A stretch of DNA of 64,000 nt from Vibrio nigripulchritudo ATCC 27043 (GTDB lineage Bacteria; Pseudomonadota; Gammaproteobacteria; Enterobacterales; Vibrionaceae): NCBI RefSeq assembly GCF_000222685.1, contig NZ_AFWJ01000322.1:29230-93229 (forward strand), written 5' to 3'. Under the pieces are notes generated by a model. The model saw only the letters and a program-made list of their open reading frames with translations, was not told the origin of the DNA and did not search any database. Shown one piece after another: positions 1 through 8,833 of the stretch. Numbering within the stretch: position 1 is the stretch's first letter; each line of letters starts with the position of its first letter. Made by a program: the position numbers and the translations under genes.

Positions 1-1
1 C

Positions 2-505
2 CTAGCCAACAAGCGTTTTCCCGTCGCTACCTTTATCCGAACAAAAGATGACATGGAATATCTTCAGGAACCGGACATTTTTCATGAAATTTTCGGTCAC
101 TGCGCAATGCTCACCCACCCCGCGTTCGCGACGTTTACAGAGAAGTACGGCAAACTTGGATTGAACGCATCGAAAGAAGATCGGGTGTTTCTTGCTCGGC
201 TTTACTGGTTCACGGTGGAGTTTGGGCTGATAAAAAACCAGAACGGTCTGAGCATTTATGGCGGCGGTATTCTCTCAAGCCCCGGCGAAACCCAATACGT
301 GTACAGTGGAAAACCCGTGATCGCTCCACTTGATCCTATTGAAGTACTGCGAACACCTTACCGAATCGATATTATGCAACCCAAATATTTTTATTTAGAT
401 GGCATCGAACAGCTCTTTGAACTGGCTGATCTCGATATCATGTCGTTGGTGAAACGTGCAAAATCACTTGGGTTGCACAAACCTATGTATGAACTTGAAA
501 GCTAA
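2..505 (+). CDS. phhA: Phenylalanine 4-monooxygenase, 3' part (start outside window)
   Basis: This is the C-terminal 167 residues of an iron- and tetrahydrobiopterin-dependent aromatic amino acid hydroxylase, which converts phenylalanine to tyrosine. The reading frame is open from base 2, so the gene begins upstream of the window. The diagnostic HEIFGH motif supplies two iron-ligand histidines, and the glutamate of WFTVEFGL is the third ligand. The SSPGET segment typical of bacterial PhhA follows. It lies 8 bases upstream of phhB, the enzyme that regenerates its cofactor, so the two are almost certainly cotranscribed. Family assignment is secure; only the N-terminus is unseen. Confidence 0.96.
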   Translation, partial: LANKRFPVATFIRTKDDMEYLQEPDIFHEIFGHCAMLTHPAFATFTEKYGKLGLNASKEDRVFLARLYWFTVEFGLIKNQNGLSIYGGGILSSPGETQYVYSGKPVIAPLDPIEVLRTPYRIDIMQPKYFYLDGIEQLFELADLDIMSLVKRAKSLGLHKPMYELES

Positions 506-513
506 AAGGAATA

Positions 514-855
514 ATGATGTCAGAAACACTTTCAGAATCGAGTTGCGAAGCCTGCCGAATGGATGCACCAAGAGTTGAAAAGCAAGAGGCAGAGCAGTTA
601 CTTCTACAAATTCCTGAATGGAACCTTATTGAAATCGATGGAATCAATCAGCTTGAGCGCATATACAAATTCAAAAACTTTAAACAGGCGCTCGCTTTCA
701 CCAATCTAGTCGGAGAAATGGCAGAAAGCGAAGGTCATCACCCCGCCCTTACGACAGAATGGGGCAAAGTAACCGTTCAATGGTGGAGTCACTCCATCAA
801 AGGGCTGCACCGCAACGACTTTATCTGCGCGGCAAAAACCGACCTTCTTTTCTAA
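514..855 (+). CDS. phhB: Pterin-4a-carbinolamine dehydratase
   Basis: This 113-residue cytoplasmic enzyme dehydrates the 4a-hydroxytetrahydropterin produced by PhhA, so that the cofactor can be reduced and reused. The family signature is visible: the GHHP motif (H75, H76, P77) and a third histidine, H93, in WWSHSIKGL, which match the catalytic histidines known in the family. Length is normal. Two ATG codons are adjacent at 514 and 517; an AGGAAT ribosome-binding stretch precedes them and either could be used. It follows phhA directly, forming a phenylalanine catabolism unit. Confidence 0.95.
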   Translation: MMSETLSESSCEACRMDAPRVEKQEAEQLLLQIPEWNLIEIDGINQLERIYKFKNFKQALAFTNLVGEMAESEGHHPALTTEWGKVTVQWWSHSIKGLHRNDFICAAKTDLLF

Positions 856-884
856 CCCCACATTCGCAAAAACACCTGAACATA

Positions 885-912
885 AGGGCATTGAGGAAAA
901 ACACAATGCCCT
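885..912. terminator. Hairpin after phhB, weak terminator
   Basis: A perfect 9-bp inverted repeat (AGGGCATTG / CAATGCCCT, 10-base loop) sits 30 bases after the phhB stop. It has no clear T-run, so termination is plausible but not certain. Confidence 0.4.
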
Positions 913-1060
913 ACAACCTCTCCTATTCCGACAGCGCTTTTAGCGCCTTTCCTAAGCCAAGAAATACCGATTAACACATCATAATGACAACTTCGTTAAC
1001 TTTTTGTTTGAACACGAAACATTAATAGACATGCTTTATTTCATTAATTACTGGGCTTGA

Positions 1061-1078
1061 GATCATATTTTTGTGATC
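1061..1078. promoter_or_regulatory. Dyad upstream of ectA, possible operator
   Basis: GATCA and TGATC arms are separated by 8 A/T-rich bases, about 80 bp before ectA in an otherwise AT-rich promoter region. Ectoine operons are osmotically regulated and often repressed by MarR-type proteins in vibrios, so this is a candidate operator. Only the symmetry is seen; the function is inferred. Confidence 0.25.
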
Positions 1079-1156
1079 ATTTTCTTATAAACTTGATTTG
1101 AGCTCTAATTAATGTACCCTTTTCTCGAGCAATAATGTTTAGACCTCTAAAGGATT

Positions 1157-1708
1157 ATGTGGCATCAAATGACAGTTGCAGCACCTTGGGTAGCCTTCCC
1201 AGAGATATTAGAAAAAACTAAAGGCACATGGATCTTCCGTACACCAGATAAGACCGATGGCGACAATATCCACCAGCTTATTGCGAAGTGTCCGCCACTA
1301 GATACCAACTCTTCATATTGTAATTTTCTTCAGTCCTTTCATTTCAAAGAGACCTGTGTCTTAGCGGAATACAAAGGTGATCTTGCAGGATTTATTTCTG
1401 GCTACCGAAAACCTAACTCCCCTAATGAGCTATTTGTTTGGCAAGTCGCGGTTGCCCCTTCACACAGAGGTAAAGGACTCGCGTTTGCAATGCTAAGAAA
1501 CCTGTTGGAAAGAGAGAGTTTAAAAGGCATCGAATACGTTGAAACCACAATAACTGAATCCAATCAGGCGTCATGGAGCCTGTTTAAAAAATTAGACAAA
1601 GAGAATGGCGACAACGGAAGCAAATCAATTTTTTTGGATGAAGCCGACCACTTTAACGGCAAGCATGATACTGAGTACTTGTATCGCATCCCTTTATTAA
1701 AAATTTAA
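1157..1708 (+). CDS. ectA: L-2,4-diaminobutyrate N-acetyltransferase (ectoine synthesis)
   Basis: EctA transfers an acetyl group from acetyl-CoA to diaminobutyrate, the second step of ectoine synthesis. The 183-residue protein shows the EctA signatures WIFRTP near residue 25, CPPLDTNSSYCN near residue 45, and the GNAT acetyl-CoA loop around residues 103-108 (HRGKGL). An AAAGG ribosome-binding sequence sits just before the first ATG; a second ATG four codons later is possible. It is followed after 23 bases by ectB and then ectC, so this is the first gene of the compatible-solute operon. Expression is probably induced by high salt. Confidence 0.96.
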   Translation: MWHQMTVAAPWVAFPEILEKTKGTWIFRTPDKTDGDNIHQLIAKCPPLDTNSSYCNFLQSFHFKETCVLAEYKGDLAGFISGYRKPNSPNELFVWQVAVAPSHRGKGLAFAMLRNLLERESLKGIEYVETTITESNQASWSLFKKLDKENGDNGSKSIFLDEADHFNGKHDTEYLYRIPLLKI

Positions 1709-1731
1709 CCCAAGGAAAAATCAGTCCCACG

Positions 1732-2994
1732 ATGGATATTTTTAAGAAAAAGGAATCTAGAGTTAGATCCTATTCAAATAATTTCCCAGTTGTCTTTAAC
1801 AAAGCTTATGGTTGCTGGCTAGAAACTGAAAACGAGAAGTACCTGGATTTTCTAGCTGGCGCAGGCTCCCTTAATTACGGGCACAATCACCCAATTTTAA
1901 AAGACACTTTATTGAGTTACATAGCCGACGATGGTCTTGCACATGGTCTGGACATGCATTCAGAAGCCAAAGGGAATTTTTTGCGTGCTTTCGAACAATT
2001 CATCCTTACTCCCCGAAAGATGGATTACAAAATCCAGTTTACCGGACCAACCGGAACTAACGCGGTCGAAGCAGCCTTAAAGCTAGCCAGGAAAGTAACG
2101 GGGCGACATAACATCGTTGCCTTTACTAACGGATTCCACGGTTGTTCAATGGGCGCATTAGCTGCAACTGGTAATCAGCATCACCGCGGTGGAGCCGGGA
2201 CCGTTTTACATGGTGTAACCCGCGTACCTTATGAGAACTACGCGGATATTGACGGCTTAGCACTTTTTGAAATGATGCTGTCAGACAACTCGAGTGGTAT
2301 TGAAAAACCAGCTGCCGTTCTTCTCGAAGTTGTTCAGGGCGAAGGCGGTTTGAATGCGGCAAGTAATGAATGGCTTCAGCATCTGGAGCAAATTTGCCGT
2401 GCACACGGAATATTGATGATTGTGGATGATATTCAGGCAGGTTGTGGACGTACGGGCACATTCTTCAGTTTTGAACCTTCTGGGATCAAGCCGGATCTTG
2501 TCACTCTGTCAAAGTCTATCAGTGGCTTTGGTCTTCCGATGGCAATTGTACTTCTTAAGCCTGAACTCGATATCTGGAACCCGGGCGAACACAACGGCAC
2601 TTTCCGTGGGAATAATCACGCATTCGTCACTGCGGCAAAAGCACTTGAACTATATTGGGCGGATGATCAGTTTCAGCATCAAATCACCTCTCGCTCTCTT
2701 CAAGTCAACTCTCATTTGGAGCGAGTTTTAATTCAATACTCTCATCTCTTTAAAAGAATTAAGGGAAGAGGAATGATGATCGGGATTGAATGTAAAGCAC
2801 CTGAAATTGCCGCTCAAATCACTCAACAGTGTTTCGAAAGAGGCATGATCATAGAGACAGCGGGTCCAAACGACGAAGTCGTTAAGTTCTTCTGCCCTCT
2901 TACTATAACCGAGGAAGAACTTGACCAGGGTTTGCAAATTTTTGACGCAGCCGTGGAATTCATCGCTCATAACAACGTAAGAAAAGCATCGTAA
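1732..2994 (+). CDS. ectB: Diaminobutyrate-2-oxoglutarate transaminase
   Basis: EctB is a class III pyridoxal-phosphate aminotransferase. It converts aspartate semialdehyde plus glutamate into 2,4-diaminobutyrate, the entry step of ectoine synthesis. At 420 residues it has the usual length. The phosphate-binding [11 protein letters not shown] segment lies at residues 105-115, the [12 protein letters not shown] block that holds the cofactor-binding aspartate starts near residue 231, and the Schiff-base lysine is K261 in LSKSISG. It lies between ectA and ectC with short spacers, and the sequence shows no damage. Function is confident from both sequence and operon context. Confidence 0.97.
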   Translation: MDIFKKKESRVRSYSNNFPVVFNKAYGCWLETENEKYLDFLAGAGSLNYGHNHPILKDTLLSYIADDGLAHGLDMHSEAKGNFLRAFEQFILTPRKMDYKIQFTGPTGTNAVEAALKLARKVTGRHNIVAFTNGFHGCSMGALAATGNQHHRGGAGTVLHGVTRVPYENYADIDGLALFEMMLSDNSSGIEKPAAVLLEVVQGEGGLNAASNEWLQHLEQICRAHGILMIVDDIQAGCGRTGTFFSFEPSGIKPDLVTLSKSISGFGLPMAIVLLKPELDIWNPGEHNGTFRGNNHAFVTAAKALELYWADDQFQHQITSRSLQVNSHLERVLIQYSHLFKRIKGRGMMIGIECKAPEIAAQITQQCFERGMIIETAGPNDEVVKFFCPLTITEEELDQGLQIFDAAVEFIAHNNVRKAS

Positions 2995-3004
2995 GGAAAC
3001 CAGA

Positions 3005-3391
3005 ATGATTGTACGTACTTTGGAAGAATGTCAGAACAGCGAACGACGCGTGGTCTCAGAGAACTGGGAAAGCGTAAGAATGCTGCTTAAAGATGACAAA
3101 ATGGGCTTTTCTTTCCATATCACAACCATCTACGAAAACACCGAAACTCATATTCACTACAAAAATCATCTTGAATCCGTGTATTGCATGAGCGGTGAGG
3201 GAGAAATTGAAGTGATTGGCGGTAAAACTTACCCAATAAAGCCAGGTACGCTATACATCCTGGATAAGCATGATGAGCATTACCTGAGAGCTTACAAAGA
3301 CAAAGAGATGGTCATGGCTTGTGTCTTTAACCCACCGATCACTGGCAGTGAAGTTCATGATGAAAACGGCGTTTATCCCATCGTCGAATAG
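3005..3391 (+). CDS. ectC: L-ectoine synthase
   Basis: EctC is a small metal-dependent cupin that cyclises N-gamma-acetyldiaminobutyrate to ectoine. The 128-residue product begins with the typical MIVRTLEEC and carries the cupin barrel motifs, including [14 protein letters not shown] and the later glycine- and proline-rich [17 protein letters not shown]. It starts 10 bases after ectB, with AAGGAAAC as the ribosome-binding region. In many vibrios an ectoine-specific aspartokinase follows as the fourth gene; here a strong terminator follows instead, so the precursor must come from a lysC elsewhere. Confidence 0.97.
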   Translation: MIVRTLEECQNSERRVVSENWESVRMLLKDDKMGFSFHITTIYENTETHIHYKNHLESVYCMSGEGEIEVIGGKTYPIKPGTLYILDKHDEHYLRAYKDKEMVMACVFNPPITGSEVHDENGVYPIVE

Positions 3392-3423
3392 TCGCTTTGA
3401 GTGATTCCAATAACGACAAATTA

Positions 3424-3449
3424 AAAAGGGTCGCAAACGCGACCCTTTT
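3424..3449. terminator. Bidirectional terminator after ectC
   Basis: A perfect 11-bp stem (AAAAGGGTCGC / GCGACCCTTTT) with a 4-base loop carries A- and T-runs on both sides. It lies between the convergent ectC and Sel1 genes and closes the ectABC operon. Confidence 0.9.
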
Positions 3450-3482
3450 GAATGATACGACTTAAAAGACTTTATACAGCTC

Positions 3483-4070
3483 TTAAAAAATTGTCAGTTC
3501 GTTTTCAGACAGAAAAACAATGGCATCTTTGTAGCCGTTTTTAGCAGCACGGTACATGTACTCAATTGCTGCATCTTCATCTTTATCACCACCTTCGCCT
3601 TCAATCAGCATTTGGGCGAAAACAAACAGAGCATTGGGCAAGCCAGAATCCGCAGCAATTTTGATGTATTTTCTTGCTTTTATCGGGTCAGGACGGACGC
3701 CTAAACCCTGAGAGTAAACAGTATGCAGTTTTAGTGCAGCATCGGCATTCTGACTGGATAAAGCTCGTTTAAGCCAGAAGATCGCCTCAGCGGTGCTTTT
3801 CTCTAATCCATTACCGTGAAGTTTTATCTCCCCTAACGCAACTTGTGCAACAGGAGAGCCCTTGTAGGCGTATTCTTCGGCAAGCCCGATGTATTCATCA
3901 TCGGAAGCGCCTGAGAGCTTGTCCAGATAATCAGAGTCCAGTAGTTGAGCCTGCTTCTTACGCCTCTTCGCCTCTGACTGGGCAATCGACGACTCAGGAG
4001 ACTTGTCCTGAGAATGAGGTGCAAACAAGTTTTTGGGGAAATCTGAATCGGACACGAGAAAACCACTCAA
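3483..4070 (-). CDS. Sel1-repeat (TPR-like) protein
   Basis: The 195-residue protein has three or four Sel1-like helical repeats from about residue 60 onward. The recurring patterns are A-x-x-x-L-G-E-I-x-L-H-G-x-G-x-E-K-S and A-x-K-Y-I-K-I-A-A-D-S-G. Such repeats normally mediate protein-protein contacts. The first 55 residues are polar with no membrane segment or signal, so it is probably cytoplasmic. The longest frame starts at a TTG; a GTG five codons later (about 4055) has an upstream GAGTGG and is an equally good start. It stands alone between two terminators or gaps. The specific partner is unknown. Confidence 0.8.
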   Translation of the reverse strand: MSGFLVSDSDFPKNLFAPHSQDKSPESSIAQSEAKRRKKQAQLLDSDYLDKLSGASDDEYIGLAEEYAYKGSPVAQVALGEIKLHGNGLEKSTAEAIFWLKRALSSQNADAALKLHTVYSQGLGVRPDPIKARKYIKIAADSGLPNALFVFAQMLIEGEGGDKDEDAAIEYMYRAAKNGYKDAIVFLSENELTIF

Positions 4071-4465
4071 AGCCTAAAATTATCAGTAAGGGGTGGAGAG
4101 TATGTCACGAATAGATAAACACACTCTTAACGTTACACAAAATTGCCAAGCTTCTCGCAAGTTGAGTGATTTTTCATCGCAATTTAGAAAATTAACTGGC
4201 TAGAAATCGTTGTAAACCCATACCGAACAACATGTTCATTCTCACTTTGTGACTGGAACTCATATTCGAAATTCTGACAAATACACGTGAACGATGAAGC
4301 TCAAAAAATCTTCAAATTTTCTGATCGCCAAAAGTACAATCAAATCATCGCGATAATTGAGTTGTTTATAATTTAGTCATATTTGGTAACACACCAGAGT
4401 AGAGCTAGGGTGATCGTACAGGGTATGGTTAGAGTAAGAACCCAAAAATAGAACAAGGGCTCACC
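4071..4465. other. Gene-free AT-rich stretch
   Basis: About 395 bp between divergent genes. No convincing ORF, tRNA or strong hairpin is visible. It presumably holds the promoters of the Sel1 gene (minus) and of the small gene at 4466 (plus). Confidence 0.6.
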
Positions 4466-4726
4466 ATGAACACAATGTCAGAACCGGCGAATCAAAACGA
4501 AAAATTTGATGAACTCATGAACCGTGCGGTAGCGCTACGACACGAAATTCGTTCGCTCGTCGACGCACCCCATAGTCCGACAAAGGCAGTCTGCCTGAGA
4601 GAAAGACAACGCGAGTTGGATTACGTTCATCAACAGGCAGAAATCATTATTTATGGCGAAGACAGTATTCCAGACCGATTGCCCACGCCGCCAGATAGAA
4701 ACCACAGCCAAAGAATCACTTCCTGA
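4466..4726 (+). CDS. Small hypothetical protein, 86 aa
   Basis: I do not recognise this protein. It is an 86-residue, helix-prone, charged polypeptide with a coiled-coil-like middle (residues about 12-60, including a run of Arg and Glu in LRERQRELDYVHQQAEI) and a proline-rich tail. There is no signal peptide, membrane segment or cysteine motif. It starts with ATG; a GGGCTCACC stretch precedes it, and ATG codons at 4466 and 4475 are both possible. A strong terminator 10 bases after the stop supports a genuine single-gene unit. Confidence 0.6.
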   Translation: MNTMSEPANQNEKFDELMNRAVALRHEIRSLVDAPHSPTKAVCLRERQRELDYVHQQAEIIIYGEDSIPDRLPTPPDRNHSQRITS

Positions 4727-4735
4727 ACAAGATTG

Positions 4736-4761
4736 AATAGCGACCCTGCTCGGTCGCTATT
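4736..4761 (+). terminator. Rho-independent terminator
   Basis: A perfect 10-bp stem (AATAGCGACC / GGTCGCTATT) with a 6-base loop, followed by TTTA. It ends the 86-aa gene at 4466-4726. Confidence 0.85.
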
Positions 4762-4783
4762 TTTATCTCCATATGTACAAGCA

Positions 4784-5932
4784 TTAAATCAAGATATCAG
4801 TGACTTCTCTTCGCGGTGATTCAGGAGTTCTTTTAGCTTTCCCCAAGCGAAAAAGCATTTGCACTGTATGAGCTTCTGGAATATTGAAATACGATTTGAA
4901 GTCACGCTGTAAAGGCAACATATCTTGATATTCTTGTAAGATCTGGCTCATGGGATGTTGTGCAATGCCCAGTGACTCGGTAAGCAAGTTGATTCGGTTG
5001 TAAAGTCGCCCTACTTCTAATTGAGTCAAACGTCGGTTGTCTTTACTCACCAGCATTGCAAAGTATCGGGTGCTCTTTGTCACCGATTTTGTCAACTTCA
5101 CTCCCTCTTTCCCAAAAGCTGCTGGATCTTTTAACGCACTTTCTCGCGAAACAAAAAACTGCTCAGCCAACCAACGCTTGGCACCAGTAACACCGTTCTG
5201 CGGAAGACCAAATCCGTCGCGATAACGCTTTAACTCTTCGTCGTTAAATCGAAACATATTAATGGTCTCAAGGCTGCGTTGACTATTTTGCTCTTCAATG
5301 ACCATAGCGTTGTTCAAAAAGTTTCGCATGGTTTCATTCTGTTCCGCACTTTGAATCAATTTGAGCAGGAACTCAGTCCCTTTGACTGAATCAAGTACCT
5401 GCTCAAGTTCGGTTTCAGAAAGTCTTTGTTCATCGTATACCGTTTTATTCGACTGACGGGTAACGAGCAGATTGAATAACGGATCAGGTTTAACATTAGA
5501 ATCAGCAACTAATCGTATTCTAGCCACTGGCTTGTTCTCTAGTACCTGATTGTTGTATTCCCCGTCGGGAAAATAAGTGACGTTCGCTCGTGTAGCAAAG
5601 TGACTAGCTGCGACGACTAAGCTCTCAATAAATGTGCCATGCCCAATGTGAATCTGGCGGTGGATTGGATCAGTCTGAGGCAGCAAGCGTTCGCTGTCTA
5701 CGTAAAGCAGAATGGTGTCTTCACCCTCCAGCGCTACTTTCCAAGGTTGAGTGTTGTGGGGGTTTGGGCAGAGCATTGCATAGCTGATAAGTGTCTTTCT
5801 CAAATCAGAATACGTCTGAGTAGGTCTGAGCAACGAGCCAGTGGTGCTGGAAAGCTGACCCACTACGACAGGACCTGCGGCCACAACAACTGCGCCTGCA
5901 CCTAAGACTTTAATGAAGTTTCTTCTGTTCAT
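4784..5932 (-). CDS. Tat-exported nitroreductase-like (Acg family) protein
   Basis: The 382-residue protein starts with a twin-arginine signal (MNRRNFIKVLGAG followed by a hydrophobic stretch), so it is probably folded with its cofactor and then exported. The mature part resembles the Acg branch of FMN-dependent nitroreductases, with the characteristic PNPHNTQPWKV block about 50 residues in and a two-lobed length. I chose the ATG at 5932 over an upstream one at 6007 because it is preceded by AAAGGG and opens directly with the RR motif. The upstream start would run through the operator palindromes. The substrate is unknown. It is divergent from, and probably controlled by, the MarR gene at 6023. 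Confidence 0.8.
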   Translation of the reverse strand: MNRRNFIKVLGAGAVVVAAGPVVVGQLSSTTGSLLRPTQTYSDLRKTLISYAMLCPNPHNTQPWKVALEGEDTILLYVDSERLLPQTDPIHRQIHIGHGTFIESLVVAASHFATRANVTYFPDGEYNNQVLENKPVARIRLVADSNVKPDPLFNLLVTRQSNKTVYDEQRLSETELEQVLDSVKGTEFLLKLIQSAEQNETMRNFLNNAMVIEEQNSQRSLETINMFRFNDEELKRYRDGFGLPQNGVTGAKRWLAEQFFVSRESALKDPAAFGKEGVKLTKSVTKSTRYFAMLVSKDNRRLTQLEVGRLYNRINLLTESLGIAQHPMSQILQEYQDMLPLQRDFKSYFNIPEAHTVQMLFRLGKAKRTPESPRREVTDILI

Positions 5933-5966
5933 TGCTATACCCTTTCTGACTAGTTTGCTAAAATAC

Positions 5967-5998
5967 ATTCCACGGAATAAATATATATTCCATGGAAT
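5967..5998. promoter_or_regulatory. Twin palindromic operators between nitroreductase and MarR genes
   Basis: Two 12-bp palindromes, ATTCCACGGAAT (5967-5978) and ATTCCATGGAAT (5987-5998), have centres exactly 20 bp apart, two helical turns. The second extends to a perfect 16-bp palindrome at 5985-6000. Their place between divergent genes, one encoding a MarR regulator, makes them the likely autoregulatory operator pair. Confidence 0.75.
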
Positions 5999-6022
5999 AT
6001 TAATCAAGAGATTTTAATCAAA

Positions 6023-6478
6023 ATGTTGACAGAAAAGCAGAACTTATCATTTAAGATAATGATTTCGTTGGGAATAATTAATCAGCTAACAGACTCTTGG
6101 CTTGGAAAGGCTTTAGCACCACTTGGGCTAAACCAGTCTCAGTTCAATCTGCTCAACCACTTTTCTCATCAGCCAGAGCGAGAACAGACCATTAGTCAGC
6201 TTGCTCAGGTGATGCAGATGAACCAGCCAGGGATTACAAAGGTGGTCAATAAATTGTTCGACATGGGATTGGTCGACATTCAAAAAGATGAACAAGATGG
6301 CAGGAAAAAATGGGTCAGAATTAACGAGAAAGGTCTCGCAAAGGTTCAAAGTGCATTTAGCAGCTTTCTGCCCATGATGAACGAATGTTTTGATGATTGG
6401 ACTGAGGACGACATGAGTCAAATGCTATCCCACAGTAACAAATTGAAAGTGTGGCTGGATAACAACAGAGATATATAA
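6023..6478 (+). CDS. MarR-family transcriptional regulator
   Basis: The 151-residue protein has the winged-helix MarR layout. An N-terminal dimerisation helix is followed by the helix-turn-helix (LAQVMQMNQPGITKVVNKL) near residues 60-80, and by the wing with the conserved DGRKKWVRI. MarR proteins are dimeric repressors released by small aromatic or oxidising ligands. It is divergent from the Tat nitroreductase gene, with two matching palindromes between them, so that gene and itself are the obvious targets. The inducing ligand cannot be read from the sequence. Confidence 0.9.
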   Translation: MLTEKQNLSFKIMISLGIINQLTDSWLGKALAPLGLNQSQFNLLNHFSHQPEREQTISQLAQVMQMNQPGITKVVNKLFDMGLVDIQKDEQDGRKKWVRINEKGLAKVQSAFSSFLPMMNECFDDWTEDDMSQMLSHSNKLKVWLDNNRDI

Positions 6479-6525
6479 GATTGAATGTTAGACACCGCTG
6501 CCTGTAGCGACTGTAGTTGGAATAG

Positions 6526-7014
6526 TTAAAACTGAAACCGGATAAAGTGCATTTCGAGGTCGGTATCTACGTCTTTGGAAAGCGAATAAGCGTTGCCGAC
6601 TAAGTTTTCCACCGCGGATTGCCAGAATTTAAGCGCGCCGTGATTACCGATTAGCACACGAATTTGCCAGTCCCCCGGGAAACGATTGACCACGGTATGC
6701 AAAGCCTTTTTGCCCACGCCCATACGCTTAAATTTACGCAATACAAAGAACTGAGCGACATCAAACACGGCTTGATTATTGGGGTATTTTCGAACCAATA
6801 CAAAGCCTGCTAACTCATCCTCAACATAAATGAAGAAAGGCGTGTGATCTTCGCGCTCCCAATACACATCAAAATTTGAAGAAGGGTAAGTGAATAGCCC
6901 TTCTTCATTTGGGTTCCAGCCCATAAATTCAGACATATCGTAAATGTAATAGGGAAAAAGGTTCTCCAGAATATGGCGCGAACTTTCTTCAATCTGTTTA
7001 AGCGAAACTTCCAT
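6526..7014 (-). CDS. GNAT-family N-acetyltransferase
   Basis: The 162-residue protein has the GNAT fold signatures. These are a central strand with FVLVRK, then the acetyl-CoA-binding segment V-x-R-K-F-K-R-M-G-V-G-K-K-A near residues 92-105, and a C-terminal NHGALKFWQSAV motif typical of acetyltransferases. The acceptor cannot be deduced. It starts at an ATG preceded by GGGGTGTA. It lies 54 bases downstream of the HAD phosphatase gene on the same strand, so the two may share a transcript. Confidence 0.85.
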   Translation of the reverse strand: MEVSLKQIEESSRHILENLFPYYIYDMSEFMGWNPNEEGLFTYPSSNFDVYWEREDHTPFFIYVEDELAGFVLVRKYPNNQAVFDVAQFFVLRKFKRMGVGKKALHTVVNRFPGDWQIRVLIGNHGALKFWQSAVENLVGNAYSLSKDVDTDLEMHFIRFQF

Positions 7015-7068
7015 TACACCCCTGCTTTACTTCTGAGCCAAACCACACGTACGCGCTGCATCAAATAT

Positions 7069-7872
7069 CTAGTTCTGGTTCAGAACTTTCTCTTTGATAA
7101 CGGTTAGAACGCCTTGTTCATCTTGGTGAGGAGCGGTGAAACGGGCGAGACTTTTGATCTCAGGGTGGGCATTTTCCATCGCATAGCTGTGGTAAGTCTC
7201 TTTGAGCATTTCCACATCATTAAAGTAATCGCCGAAACTCATGCTTTGCTCAAAGTTAAAATCAAACAACCCTTGTAAGTGCCTGATCGCCGTTCCCTTA
7301 GACGCTTCTTTGTGCATAAAATCTAGCCAGATTTTCGCACTAACGACGACCTGATGAGTATCCCCAAACTTTTCAGCCACCACAGGGTAAACGTGCTCTT
7401 CTGTGCCTTCGTAGTTCAGGATCGCTATTTTGATGAACTCATCATCCACTTCAAGCAAGTCTTCGACGCATTCTACTCGATGGTAATAATTCTGAATCTC
7501 TTCGAATTTGCTAGACTCAGCGGTTTCGATATAGGCAGAATTTTTACCACAGAGAACAACATCGGAATTCGGAATATCACGAACCGTGCGAATAATACTG
7601 TGCACTTCGTCTTTGGGTATCACACAGCTGTATAGCTCTTTGCCCTGATGCATTACAAACGCGCCATTTTCAGCAATGAAAATCATGTCGTCGGCAACCG
7701 ATTCAAACATACTCAGCAAACTGTAATACTGCCTGCCGGATGCCGCAGCAAACAAAACTTCGCTTTGCTTTAGCGAGTCAAAAACATCGTAAAATTCTTG
7801 GGGTAGCTGCTTAGCGCTATCTAGCAAAGTGCCATCCATATCACTGGCAATAAACTTAATTTTTTCTTCCAA
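7069..7872 (-). CDS. Cof-type HAD phosphatase
   Basis: This 267-residue protein is a HAD-superfamily hydrolase of the Cof/YbjI type, which dephosphorylates sugar phosphates or flavin or pyridoxal cofactors. The nucleophile motif SDMDGTLLDS contains D11 and D13. Motif II is seen as AASGRQYYSL, the lysine motif lies in KEASKGTAI, and motif IV is FGDYFNDVEML. Both catalytic Asp residues are intact. The start codon is TTG at 7872, supported by GGAG six bases upstream; no better start is in frame. The substrate is not predictable. Confidence 0.85.
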   Translation of the reverse strand: MEEKIKFIASDMDGTLLDSAKQLPQEFYDVFDSLKQSEVLFAAASGRQYYSLLSMFESVADDMIFIAENGAFVMHQGKELYSCVIPKDEVHSIIRTVRDIPNSDVVLCGKNSAYIETAESSKFEEIQNYYHRVECVEDLLEVDDEFIKIAILNYEGTEEHVYPVVAEKFGDTHQVVVSAKIWLDFMHKEASKGTAIRHLQGLFDFNFEQSMSFGDYFNDVEMLKETYHSYAMENAHPEIKSLARFTAPHQDEQGVLTVIKEKVLNQN

Positions 7873-8269
7873 AACGACTCCGAACCACTTACAAATTCGC
7901 CAGTTTTAGCGACAAAAAACAATTTAGGGAGAGCTAAAATGCCACAATTCGTTACCAACGTGAACTTTTAATACTTCTTTTAACATTGATATGAGAATCA
8001 GATAAACGGTTCAATAAAAAAGCTTGCCATTTTTCGAATCCAACCAATCCCTTGTTGTGTTTAATAAAAAACGACCTTTTTTTAAACACCTGACAACAAC
8101 TAACCAAACATTAACTTGAACTTCCTGATTATGGTGTAGACTTAACTGTATAACGTGTTGTAGTCAGGAGCTTATGGAAGCAAGCTTCTCGCCTCACACA
8201 TTTTGCCTGTAATTAACCAATTCTCGGATTGGACATAATAAATAGAGTGTTAAGAAAGAGACTCCATCG
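7873..8269. other. Intergenic region with a weak inverted repeat
   Basis: About 400 bp, AT-rich, between divergent genes. GTGTTTAA at 8057-8064 and TTAAACAC at 8082-8089 form an 8-bp inverted repeat. No ORF or RNA gene is evident. It presumably holds both promoters. Confidence 0.5.
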
Positions 8270-8722
8270 ATGACGGTCATGCTTTACCCAACTAAAACTT
8301 CGCCGAAAGGCTACAGAGTTCAAGACAAAGTCCTTAACGTACAAAAATACTTCCCTTTTTCTAAATTCGACTCGCCCAAGAAGGCCGAGAAGTCTGCCTA
8401 CGCATTTCAAGAACAGCTCAATGAAAAACGAAGGGTAAGAGATATTCGACTCTCGCTCGATGTGAACCAGATATTTCATGCCGACGGCTCTGTTAAGGGC
8501 TTAAGCAAACGAAAAAGACGCTACGGAGAGGAAGTCGTCGAAGCTCTTCGGGCGCAAGTCACGGTAGATGGCAAGCAAGTCTCAACCGACTGGCAACTCA
8601 AAAACCGCACCTTTCGTGAGGCTTATAAAGGCATTCAGGACTGGATCTTGGACAAACGCGGTATCGCCCGAACAAGAGAAATAACCAATATGTTTAAAGA
8701 GGCTGAGCACCTTTACAAATAG
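8270..8722 (+). CDS. Hypothetical basic protein, 150 aa
   Basis: I do not recognise this protein. It is 150 residues long, strongly basic and lysine/arginine-rich, with patches such as EKRRVRDIRL and LSKRKRRYGEE. It has no signal peptide, transmembrane helix or cysteine cluster. Its composition would suit nucleic-acid binding, but no helix-turn-helix or catalytic motif is clear. ATG codons at 8270 and 8279 are both possible and neither has a strong ribosome-binding site. A perfect terminator follows the stop, which supports a real gene. Confidence 0.65.
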   Translation: MTVMLYPTKTSPKGYRVQDKVLNVQKYFPFSKFDSPKKAEKSAYAFQEQLNEKRRVRDIRLSLDVNQIFHADGSVKGLSKRKRRYGEEVVEALRAQVTVDGKQVSTDWQLKNRTFREAYKGIQDWILDKRGIARTREITNMFKEAEHLYK

Positions 8723-8765
8723 CCTTGAATTGGGTCTAGGTTGATAGCTTGTAAGAGTTGAAACA

Positions 8766-8794
8766 AAAACGCAGTGCGAAATGCACTGCGTTTT
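8766..8794. terminator. Bidirectional terminator
   Basis: A perfect 12-bp stem (AAAACGCAGTGC / GCACTGCGTTTT) with a 5-base loop, between convergent genes, with A- and T-runs suitable for both strands. Confidence 0.9.
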
Positions 8795-8833
8795 TCTTTG
8801 CGTGAATCGATAGAGCCGTACACCAGCTCGCGT

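Noticed and set aside
5933-6007. Longer N-terminus of the Tat nitroreductase starting at 6007
   Set aside because: It would run through the twin operator palindromes and place 25 residues before a canonical twin-arginine signal.
8057-8089. GTGTTTAA/TTAAACAC inverted repeat as an operator
   Set aside because: Short, AT-rich and not tied to any regulator gene; it could be chance in this composition.
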